A DNA stretch of 20,765 bases from positions 1 through 20,765 of the IMG/VR virus record IMGVR_UViG_3300021962_000792. One strand, given 5' to 3'. The translations under genes and the position numbers were made by a program. Shown here piece after piece: positions 14,903 through 20,765 of the stretch (its first letter is position 1; each line of letters starts with the position of its first letter). The notes under the pieces were generated by a model. That model was not told where the DNA came from and did not search any database. It saw only the letters and a list, made by a program, of their open reading frames with translations. The stretch comes from a virus.

Positions 14903-16796
14903 CGTCAAGAGTAATTCTCTTCGTCTTTACTACGCTCGAAGAGTTTGTAGGAGCAACCAGCAGATTTACGTTACTGGAATTAATATTAGCACTAACATTA
15001 CCAAGTGATGTGTTTGAATATACTGTACCGTACTCGGTTACATAGACTTGAGAACCATCATGAAGAAGCAAAGCTTCAGTGATATGATAGTCTGATCCAG
15101 CTGTAATCTGTATGTAATACTTAGCAGATCTATATTCTGCCTTTGAAAAAGAATCGACAATATTGTTTGCAGTAGTCGAAGTCGTTTGTGAATTCGAAGA
15201 ACCTTCAATTACGTTTAATGCCGGAATCTGCGAGATAACTTGAACAACATCGCCTGCAATTACGTTCGATGTGAATGCAATTGCAGTTGAGTTAGGAGTC
15301 GTATAGTCTGTGGTGAAGAGTTGTTTCGAACCATTGAGGTATACACTCTCGAATCCGGATGTATAATAAAGGATCTGTGTTCCATCGTCCGCGCCCGTAA
15401 TAACAGTAGTATTAGAAGAGATGGAATATGTATAAGTTGTTAGACTTGTATATACGTTCGATGAAGTTCCAGCTGGACCCCAGTAAACTGAAGTTCCATT
15501 CGATGTCAGTACTTCTCCGTTGGCACCAATCGAACTGTTAGCGATGACACCTGCGTTGAATGTAACGTTGGCATTGAAGATCTGCGTGTTAGCCCAAGTA
15601 ACACTTAAGTTGGCATCGACACCTGGACCTTGTGGACCAGTCGGTCCAGGATCACCTTGTGCACCTTGTGGACCAGTCGCACCTTGAGGTCCAGTAATAC
15701 CTGTCGAACCTGAAAGATCTGATACGTAAGAATATGTAGACCCATTCCACAAGTAGAGTCGTGAGTTTTCGGAGTTGTTTACGTTGCCAGTTTCAATAAT
15801 AGCAAACTGACCGTTGGCAATTCCGGTAGGAGACGTGTCAGCGGTGAGAGCCGCAACTGAAGTATAAGTTTTGGCAATGGTAAATCCAAGACCGGTTGCA
15901 CCTTGGGCACCCTGAGGACCTTGAGAGCCTTGAGCGCCTTGAGCTCCAGTTGCTCCTTGAGGTCCTTGTGCTCCTTGAGCACCAGTTGCACCTTGAAGTC
16001 CCTGCGCACCCTGTGCACCTTGTGCCCCGGTTGCTCCCTGTGCGCCTTGAGCCCCGGTTGCACCTTGAGCTCCAGTTGCTCCCTGTGCTCCTGTAGTACC
16101 TTGAGCACCTTGTGCGCCTTGAGCGCCCTGTGCACCTACAACATTTTGTAATTCTACGACAGAAATTACTGGTCCATCAGTTTCTCCGTACTGTGTGTTA
16201 CCAGTAACAGAGTTAGATCTAATAGAATACGTGTAGGTTCCGGCAGGAGGAGTATCAATGAATTGAAGTGAATACGGAACGTTTTCGTTTCCGTTAGAAG
16301 ACTCAAAGTGAGTCTGAGCACCGATCGGTGTTGAACCTCGATACAGTTGTAATCTACCCCAACCACCGGCAGAAAGAGGATTGGCATCACCCGCCGCGAT
16401 GATTTGAATCGGACTACCTGAAGAGGTAATATTAATCTGCGCAATGACTGTTGGAGTGCCAGCGCTAATGTACACTGAAGGAGCAGCGTTTTGGGCCCAA
16501 TTAACAGAGCCGAGAGTGGCAGTAGCAGATGTCCAGTATACACCTGTGCCATTCGAAGCTAGAATTTGTGTGTTGGAGCCTGAAGAACCGTTAGCAACAA
16601 GAGTTGTAACAGCGAGGCTTGAGAGGTTGGATCCGACTTCGAAGATATTATTCGATGCGTCTGAAGAAAAGACTTTACGATCGGCTAAGTTAATAGCCAA
16701 CTCGCCCTTGTCAATAAAGGCCGCGTTTGCTGCGTTCGTAGTATTAGCTGTACGACCTGAGACTGTCGTACGCTTAAATTGAAATTTATTCGGCAT
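14898..16796 (-). CDS. Collagen-like fibre protein
   Basis: 632 residues. I start it at the ATG at 16796 (MPNKFQFKRTTVSGR), preceded by AGAGG; the upstream TTG at 16802 is unlikely. The N-terminal 60 residues (GELAINLADRKVF) resemble the attachment domain found at the start of many phage fibres (Mtd-N-like). A beta domain follows (about 95-215), with LQLYRGSTPIG and YTYSIRSNSV. Residues 221-302 are Gly-x-y repeats (GAQGATG type), 303-362 a globular insert (FTIAKTYTSVAALTAD to SYVSDLSG), and 363-392 a second Gly-x-y block. The C-terminal part has LTSNGTSVYWG and VVQVISQIPALNV and ends KRITLDV. It is likely a trimeric virion fibre. Confidence 0.87.
   Translation of the reverse strand: MPNKFQFKRTTVSGRTANTTNAANAAFIDKGELAINLADRKVFSSDASNNIFEVGSNLSSLAVTTLVANGSSGSNTQILASNGTGVYWTSATATLGSVNWAQNAAPSVYISAGTPTVIAQINITSSGSPIQIIAAGDANPLSAGGWGRLQLYRGSTPIGAQTHFESSNGNENVPYSLQFIDTPPAGTYTYSIRSNSVTGNTQYGETDGPVISVVELQNVVGAQGAQGAQGAQGTTGAQGATGAQGATGAQGAQGATGAQGAQGAQGLQGATGAQGAQGPQGATGAQGAQGSQGPQGAQGATGLGFTIAKTYTSVAALTADTSPTGIANGQFAIIETGNVNNSENSRLYLWNGSTYSYVSDLSGSTGITGPQGATGPQGAQGDPGPTGPQGPGVDANLSVTWANTQIFNANVTFNAGVIANSSIGANGEVLTSNGTSVYWGPAGTSSNVYTSLTTYTYSISSNTTVITGADDGTQILYYTSGFESVYLNGSKQLFTTDYTTPNSTAIAFTSNVIAGDVVQVISQIPALNVIEGSSNSQTTSTTANNIVDSFSKAEYRSAKYYIQITAGSDYHITEALLLHDGSQVYVTEYGTVYSNTSLGNVSANINSSNVNLLVAPTNSSSVVKTKRITLDV
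15621..15710 (-). repeat. Short collagen-like Gly-x-y block
   Basis: Ten Gly-x-y triplets ([16 protein letters not shown], then [12 protein letters not shown]) after the globular insert of the same fibre. Confidence 0.85.
15891..16136 (-). repeat. Collagen-like Gly-x-y block
   Basis: About 82 residues of uninterrupted Gly-x-y, mostly GAQ and GAT triplets. The 9-18-bp DNA units also create long open shadow frames on both strands. Confidence 0.9.
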
Positions 16797-16803
16797 TCCC
16801 AAC

Positions 16804-16815
16804 CTCTATATAGAG
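16804..16815. repeat. Perfect 12-bp palindrome at the ribosome binding site
   Basis: CTCTATATAGAG. In the minus-strand transcript it can fold as a 4-bp stem with an ATAT loop. Its 3' arm AGAG overlaps the AGAGG Shine-Dalgarno of the collagen-like fibre gene. Confidence 0.8.
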
Positions 16816-16821
16816 TATGAT

Positions 16822-16837
16822 AGGATTATATAATCCT
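16822..16837. repeat. Perfect 16-bp palindrome at the expected transcript start
   Basis: AGGATTATATAATCCT. It begins 6 nt downstream of the late promoter motif on the minus strand, so the mRNA should start at its edge. It can fold as a 6-bp stem with an ATAT loop. Confidence 0.82.
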
Positions 16838-16842
16838 CATGA

Positions 16843-16850
16843 TATTTATA
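16843..16850 (-). promoter_or_regulatory. T4-type late promoter for the collagen-like fibre
   Basis: Exact TATAAATA on the minus strand, 47 nt upstream of the ATG at 16796. The stop codon of the small coiled-coil gene (GTA TAA ATA) lies inside the motif. Confidence 0.8.
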
Positions 16851-17037
16851 CAGAGGAATCTTCTACCTGTTTTTTCTTTTCGTTCTTTTGCTTAAGAGCT
16901 TGCAGTTCTACGTTAGACTCGCTCAGCGCTCGTTCAAGGAGCGCCAAGCGAGTTTCTAACATTAAGTTTTGATTTGTAAGATCGTGTACTTTTGCAACCA
17001 ATTTACTGATATATTCATTAACAAATTCAACTTCCAT
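16846..17037 (-). CDS. Small coiled-coil protein
   Basis: 63 residues, probably one amphipathic helix: heptad-like hydrophobic spacing runs from VNEYISKLVAKVHDL through LMLETRLALLERAL to LQALKQKNEKKK. The C-terminus is charged. Function is unknown; small coiled-coil proteins between fibre genes could be structural or assembly factors. The ATG is 2 nt after the stop of the 476-residue fibre gene, and its Shine-Dalgarno (GGAGGA) lies in the last codons of that gene, so translation is probably coupled. Its stop codon is part of the next late promoter. Confidence 0.78.
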   Translation of the reverse strand: MEVEFVNEYISKLVAKVHDLTNQNLMLETRLALLERALSESNVELQALKQKNEKKKQVEDSSV

Positions 17038-17039
17038 GA

Positions 17040-18470
17040 TTAGAATGTTCCTCCATCAAGTGTACCATATACGACCGAAGTACCGTTCGACTGTAGAACG
17101 AAACCGTCTGTTGCAGCTGCAAGAACTGTAGTTGCTCCTGCGCCGTTACCTACAAGAATAGCACCAGCAGTAATGCTTGCTCTACCAATACCACCTGATG
17201 TCACTGCAAGAGGAGTCGAGAGTGACAGCGAGTTGGCAGTAATATTTACATTAAGCGTTGAGTTCGCTGTAAGCGTTACCGCAGTCGAGTTCGAAACCAA
17301 ACCACCAGAAGTTAAGAATGCTTGTAATGTAGCAGTAGTGTAACCAACTGCGGCAGTGTCTACAGTTGTTGTAGGTTCTGTTTGAGAACCAGTAAAGAGC
17401 TTATAGACGCCGTCTGTAGCATCACGGAAAAGACCGGTAAATTTAGTTCCAGTTGCACCGTATTGGCCAAAAATACCAATATCAAGAATATCGGTTGTGC
17501 CGTTACCATTTGCAAGCTCAATCAGCGAGTCTTCAACAATAAGGTTAGTTGTATCGATTGTTGAAAGTGTACCAAGAACGGTCAGATTTCCGGAAAGAGA
17601 AAGATCTGTAATCGACAATGCTGAATTAACGTGCACACCAGTCGAGTTAACTGTGAGTGTTGAACCGCCGTTTACACGGACAGCATCAGTTGAGGTCGAG
17701 ATACCGTTACCAACTCCAACATGAAGACCAGTAGCGTTAGCTACAAGACCATCAGTAGCTGCAATGAACACGCCTGTCGAGTTAGATACAAGACCGCCAC
17801 CTGTACCAGCAAGAACATTAATTCCGGAAGAGTCAACAGAAATACCATTGGCTCCAGAAGCAGCCACAGCATCTGCAGATACACTAATACCGTTGCCAGC
17901 GGCGACGTTTAGAGTAACATCTCCGGTTGTGCCACCACCGGTTAAACCTGTTCCAGCAACAACCGAAGTAATGTCAGCGAGAGTATTCGACCAGTAAACA
18001 GATGAACCGTTCGAGTGAAGGACTTGACCAGCAGTACCAATTCCGCCGTTGGCAATAAGACCAGCAGTTGTTGCAATCGTTACGTTGGCATTCCAAGTTT
18101 GTGTGTTAGTCCAGTTATATGCAGCAGCAGTGTTGATCGATACTGCACCAGCAGGTTGCCAGAAAGTATTGCCTCCAGCATCAACTGCTAGAAGGAAGTT
18201 TGCGCCAGGTGAAGATACACCGTTCGCTGTAATATTTCTAACAGTAAGAACATCTGCCTTTACTGCATCGATAAAGCCTGTACCGTTAGCTACGAGAGCT
18301 TGGTTAGCAGTGAGCACACCGGGATTGAACTTACCAGCAATGGTGATTGATGCACCATTGGAACCGATGAACAGATGATCACCGTTTGCTGTAAAGGCCA
18401 ATTCACCATTAGCTAATGACGGAGGTGTGGCTGTAGTTAACGATCTTTTGATCTGAATTAAGTTAGCCAT
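17040..18470 (-). CDS. Fibre or virion structural protein (476 residues)
   Basis: Gly/Ala/Ser/Thr/Val-rich beta fibre with no collagen repeats. The N-terminus (LIQIKRSLTTATPPSLANGELAFTANGDHLFIGSNG, here read as KRS...GELAF...FIGSNG) fits the same attachment domain as the collagen-like fibre. The middle has repeating short strands of the type GLVANATGLHVGVGNGIS. A module at about 285-388 (LTVLGTLSTIDTTN, VEDSLIELANGNG, LDIGIFGQYG, LFRDATDGVYKLF) recurs in the 1222-residue fibre. A GQVLHSNGSSVYW motif lies near 150. The C-terminus is TLDGGTF. The ATG has AAGGAAGAAAG upstream. Likely a late virion protein; exact position in the particle unknown. Confidence 0.82.
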   Translation of the reverse strand: MANLIQIKRSLTTATPPSLANGELAFTANGDHLFIGSNGASITIAGKFNPGVLTANQALVANGTGFIDAVKADVLTVRNITANGVSSPGANFLLAVDAGGNTFWQPAGAVSINTAAAYNWTNTQTWNANVTIATTAGLIANGGIGTAGQVLHSNGSSVYWSNTLADITSVVAGTGLTGGGTTGDVTLNVAAGNGISVSADAVAASGANGISVDSSGINVLAGTGGGLVSNSTGVFIAATDGLVANATGLHVGVGNGISTSTDAVRVNGGSTLTVNSTGVHVNSALSITDLSLSGNLTVLGTLSTIDTTNLIVEDSLIELANGNGTTDILDIGIFGQYGATGTKFTGLFRDATDGVYKLFTGSQTEPTTTVDTAAVGYTTATLQAFLTSGGLVSNSTAVTLTANSTLNVNITANSLSLSTPLAVTSGGIGRASITAGAILVGNGAGATTVLAAATDGFVLQSNGTSVVYGTLDGGTF

Positions 18471-18482
18471 CTTTCTTCCTTA

Positions 18483-18725
18483 TTAAAAAGAACCGCCGTC
18501 TATGGCGCCGAGGTCCTCGATTTGTAGTTGTCTTACTTCATATTTATCTGTTTCAGAATTATAGATTAGAGTAGCTCCGTCAGTCACGTTGACCTCGGAA
18601 ACATCTGCAATATCTTCAATACTACGGATTTCTTGAATTTGATTCTTCAGAGTAATAGGTGCGGCAGAAGACAATCTGCCGTTATTGTTTGTAATCTTGG
18701 CAACTAAACGCGATGTGCCTGGCAT
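18483..18725 (-). CDS. Small virion-type protein (80 residues)
   Basis: Not identified functionally. It is a polar 80-residue protein with a VAKITNNNGRLSSAAPITLK start and an ending IEDLGAIDGGSF that matches the DGGTF end of the following fibre. The YNSETDKYEVRQL strand is common in small T4-like marine phage structural proteins (recalled). The ATG shares one base with the stop of the preceding gene (TAATG), and the next gene starts 12 nt after its stop, so it is part of a tightly packed structural operon. Confidence 0.75.
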   Translation of the reverse strand: MPGTSRLVAKITNNNGRLSSAAPITLKNQIQEIRSIEDIADVSEVNVTDGATLIYNSETDKYEVRQLQIEDLGAIDGGSF

Positions 18726-19054
18726 TACCTTGTAACTCCCGGTGTTACAGTGACTATACCTTCAACAAGACGCGAAATCGTTCCGGATCCGTCATTCAAT
18801 TCACAGTCATATACATATCTTCCTGCAGCCACGTTGTTTGTAGCGTTAGCAGTCATCGAAAGAGTAACTTCACCTGTTACGGCAGTGATAGCAACATTAA
18901 AAGAATAGTAAGTTGATGACGTGTAATGCTTACGCATCTGTGCGGCACCTGTAAATCCTGTTAGATTTACGATGTTACCTTCTTCATCGGTGACATCGAT
19001 CGTGGTTGCGAAAGATGTGCCTTGATCAATTGTAATGTTAGCTTTCAGTGCCAC
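18725..19054 (-). CDS. Structural protein, BppU-like N-terminal domain (GTG start)
   Basis: 109 residues. Starts with GTG (MALKANITIDQGTSFAT), preceded by AAAGGT at suitable distance; no ATG fits the conserved N-terminus. The pattern of strands ITIDQGTSF-TTIDVTDEEGN-VNLTGFTGAAQMRK, then VTLSMTANATNNVAAGRYVYDCEL, fits the small beta domain seen in baseplate upper proteins (BppU-like) and in many marine myoviruses. It is probably a baseplate or fibre attachment component; this is inferred. The stop overlaps the next ATG by one base. Confidence 0.75.
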   Translation of the reverse strand: MALKANITIDQGTSFATTIDVTDEEGNIVNLTGFTGAAQMRKHYTSSTYYSFNVAITAVTGEVTLSMTANATNNVAAGRYVYDCELNDGSGTISRLVEGIVTVTPGVTR

Positions 19055-19073
19055 AGTTTTACCTTTTTGATAC

Positions 19074-19081
19074 TATTTATT
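19074..19081 (-). promoter_or_regulatory. Candidate variant late promoter (AATAAATA)
   Basis: One mismatch to TATAAATA, 20 nt upstream of the GTG at 19054. Like the two exact fibre promoters, it overlaps the stop codon of the preceding gene (TAA TAA ATA). Because A/T-rich 7-of-8 matches are frequent, it is only a candidate. Confidence 0.4.
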
Positions 19082-19805
19082 AGTCAAAATTCTGTTGATC
19101 AGATGATGTTGCAATTGCAAAGAGAGTAAATCCAGCTTGATACAATATATTAGAAGTATTAGATGTAAGAGCCACGTCATATCCTCCGCTTACACCAAGC
19201 GAGTTAGAACCTCCATATGAACCTCCAGAATATGCTACCACGGTAAACTCGCGGCTTTCAGTCATAGGCAACCACGTATCAAATGTGCCTTCGCGGACAC
19301 GACTAAATCCATTTGCATTTCCGGGTAGCGTAGCTCTAAATCTTACTGAATAGTTAGAAGCTCCGCCACCGATCAACCAATTTTGCAATGGTTGAAGTCC
19401 TGAAGTAGAACCTGCTTGAGTATCAGAAAAGTATTCTGTGCCATCGAGTGTAATAGATCCAGTAGCTGAAGCAGCTGGACTCCATGATGTACTTCCTAAA
19501 CCGTAGATTTTTCCGTCAGTATTAAATGTAATTCTAGAAAGTGCAGAAGATTGGTTGTATAAAGCCTGAGCTACAGCATTTCTTTCTGCATAAATCGTGT
19601 GATTTACTAAAGCAACAAGCTGAGATTTCGACTTGCCGCTAAAAGCGCCAATATTAATTGCACCGCTCGATGGAATACCACTCGTCCCAGCTGGGACGAA
19701 ATTCGTCGAAGCACCAGCATAGTATTCACTCATAGAAATAGGATTAGAACCGCCGAATTCCGTTTGAATGCTAGATAAAGAAATACTCGAAGTTGGTACA
19801 GGCAT
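19080..19805 (-). CDS. Fibre or baseplate-associated structural protein (241 residues)
   Basis: The N-terminal 55 residues hold the marine phage motif SSISLSSIQTEFGGSNPISM, then SEYYAG, SGIPSSGAINIGAFSGKSK, which occurs at the start of many phage fibre or baseplate proteins. The remainder is a Ser/Gly/Thr-rich beta domain (VRFRATLPGNANGF, FTVVAYSGGSYGG, YQAGFTLFAI). The ATG overlaps the stop of the S74 fibre by one base (TAATG). Function beyond virion structure cannot be read. Confidence 0.77.
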   Translation of the reverse strand: MPVPTSSISLSSIQTEFGGSNPISMSEYYAGASTNFVPAGTSGIPSSGAINIGAFSGKSKSQLVALVNHTIYAERNAVAQALYNQSSALSRITFNTDGKIYGLGSTSWSPAASATGSITLDGTEYFSDTQAGSTSGLQPLQNWLIGGGASNYSVRFRATLPGNANGFSRVREGTFDTWLPMTESREFTVVAYSGGSYGGSNSLGVSGGYDVALTSNTSNILYQAGFTLFAIATSSDQQNFD

Positions 19806-20765
19806 TATCTACCCTCTATCTTATCATTCAGTTCTTTAATCGCTTCGATGAGTAAAGGAATCAGTCGTTCGTATCTGACAGCAAGTGTACCGTCTTCCCT
19901 CATAGCAACGATTTCTGGTAGAGCTTCTAGAACTTGTTGCGCAATAACACCGGCTTCACGAAGTTCAGGATCCTTTCCTTCAACTCCATCTTTCCAATTA
20001 TAAGTGATACCTTGCAGTTTAATCAACTTATCCAGAGCCGACTCAATGACAGCAATATTAGTCTTCAAGGTTATATCTGAAGAAGAAAATGCTGTGATAT
20101 CACCTGTTGCAGTGATAGCTCCATTGATAGTTAGACCAGCAAAAGTAACAGCACTCGTAGTGTTCAGTGTTTGGTTAGCGCCAGGTCCTTGTGGTCCAGT
20201 TGCACCTTGAGCACCCGTTATACTTGCACCTGCTGGTCCTTGAGCGCCTGTAGCACCTTGTGCACCATTCAAACCGCTAGGTCCTTGTGCACCTGTTGCA
20301 CCTTGGGCGCCTTGTAAACCTTGAGCACCTTGAGGACCAGGAACTGTCGAAGCCGCACCTTGTGCACCGGTAAGACCTTGAGCGCCAGTTGGCCCTTGTG
20401 GTCCCTGAGCTCCAGTGGCACCCTGTGGTCCAGCTACAGTTGATGCTGCACCTTGCGCACCCGTTGTTCCTTGTGCACCTTGTGGACCTTGAATACCTTG
20501 TGCACCTTGAGGTCCTGTCGGTCCTTGAACCGAAGGTCCTTGTGGCCCTTGAGAACCAGTTGTTCCTTGAGGACCTTGAGCGCCAGTTGCACCTTGAGGT
20601 CCAGTTGGTCCAGGAACAGTCGAAGCGGCACCTTGAGCGCCAGTTGCACCCTGTGAACCCGTAGAACCTACTGGTCCTTGAGCTCCAGTTGCACCTTGTG
20701 GTCCTTGAGGACCAGCAAGTTGTGACCAATAAAGTACACCGTCAGCGCCGTTCGATGAAAGAACG
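19805..20765 (-). CDS. Collagen-like tail fibre with C-terminal S74 peptidase/chaperone domain (5' end outside window)
   Basis: The frame stays open from the stop at 19805 to the window edge, so this is the C-terminal 319 residues or so of a longer gene. It reads [20 protein letters not shown], then about 178 residues of Gly-x-y interrupted by AASTV[PA]GP segments, then a beta segment ([20 protein letters not shown]), and finally the S74 intramolecular chaperone ([51 protein letters not shown]). In this family the Ser-Asp serine and the Lys of ITLK act in self-cleavage after trimerisation; here these are codons 20078-20080 and 20063-20065. Confidence 0.87.
   Translation of the reverse strand, partial: VLSSNGADGVLYWSQLAGPQGPQGATGAQGPVGSTGSQGATGAQGAASTVPGPTGPQGATGAQGPQGTTGSQGPQGPSVQGPTGPQGAQGIQGPQGAQGTTGAQGAASTVAGPQGATGAQGPQGPTGAQGLTGAQGAASTVPGPQGAQGLQGAQGATGAQGPSGLNGAQGATGAQGPAGASITGAQGATGPQGPGANQTLNTTSAVTFAGLTINGAITATGDITAFSSSDITLKTNIAVIESALDKLIKLQGITYNWKDGVEGKDPELREAGVIAQQVLEALPEIVAMREDGTLAVRYERLIPLLIEAIKELNDKIEGR
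20180..20713 (-). repeat. Collagen-like Gly-x-y block with regular AASTV interruptions
   Basis: Gly-x-y triplets, mainly GAQ, GPQ and GAT, interrupted three times by GAASTV[PA]GP segments and once by PSVQGP and ASITG. The repeated DNA units of 9-18 bp give open shadow frames on both strands. Confidence 0.88.

Noticed and set aside
16797-16802. Two-codon extension of the collagen-like fibre from a TTG
   Set aside because: The ATG at 16796 gives the expected MPNKF start and correct spacing from AGAGG.
20277-20729. Long open frame with Ser/Arg/Cys-rich translation, and similar frames at 15779-16135 and 9369-9998
   Set aside because: They are out-of-frame readings of collagen-like or YN-repeat DNA; the repeat period keeps all frames open and the compositions are not protein-like.
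1-20765. tRNA genes, integrase, transposase or attachment sites
   Set aside because: None found by reading: gaps between genes are all under 90 nt and hold only promoters, ribosome sites and short palindromes.

Overview
The window looks like part of the genome of a marine, T4-like tailed phage (a contractile-tail myovirus) of the cyanophage or pelagiphage type. Three things support this: neck proteins gp13 and gp14 followed by the start of the tail sheath stabiliser gp15 in the T4 gene order; exact T4-type late promoters (TATAAATA); and a long run of fibre genes with collagen-like, S74 and cyanophage-type fibre modules. The host cannot be read from the sequence. I see no tRNA, integrase, insertion sequence or CRISPR array.

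Layout. (1) 1-1615, minus strand: gp15 (partial), gp14 and gp13, driven by a late promoter at 1649-1656. (2) 1662-3001, plus strand: the only plus-strand genes, a DUF6445-type oxygenase-like protein and a GT-A glycosyltransferase, with their own late promoter placed back to back with that of gp13. (3) 2988-9118, minus strand: nine genes, each overlapping the next by 4-32 nt. They encode a PKHD-type 2OG-Fe(II) hydroxylase, two paralogous proteins of unknown function, a GT60-type GlcNAc transferase, a small sulfotransferase-like protein, a membrane fatty acid desaturase, an unknown protein, a second sulfotransferase and another 2OG-Fe(II) oxygenase. (4) 9141-20765, minus strand: virion fibre genes. 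These are a 685-residue protein made of two arrays of Tyr-Asn repeats, a 1222-residue fibre, a 632-residue collagen-like fibre, a small coiled-coil protein, a 476-residue fibre, three smaller structural proteins, and a collagen-like fibre ending in an S74 self-cleaving chaperone domain that is cut by the window edge.

How it may work together. The late promoter at 14895-14902 is the nearest exact promoter upstream of the 1222-residue fibre, the repeat protein and the whole nine-gene enzyme chain, so fibres and enzymes are probably made together late in infection. The enzymes (prolyl-hydroxylase-like oxygenases, a glycosyltransferase of the family that glycosylates hydroxyproline in eukaryotes, sulfotransferases) and the Pro-, Asn-, Tyr- and Gly-rich repeat fibres suggest a phage-encoded post-translational modification system for its own fibres. 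This is inference. Modification of host surface glycans or lipids is the main alternative, and the desaturase fits that better.
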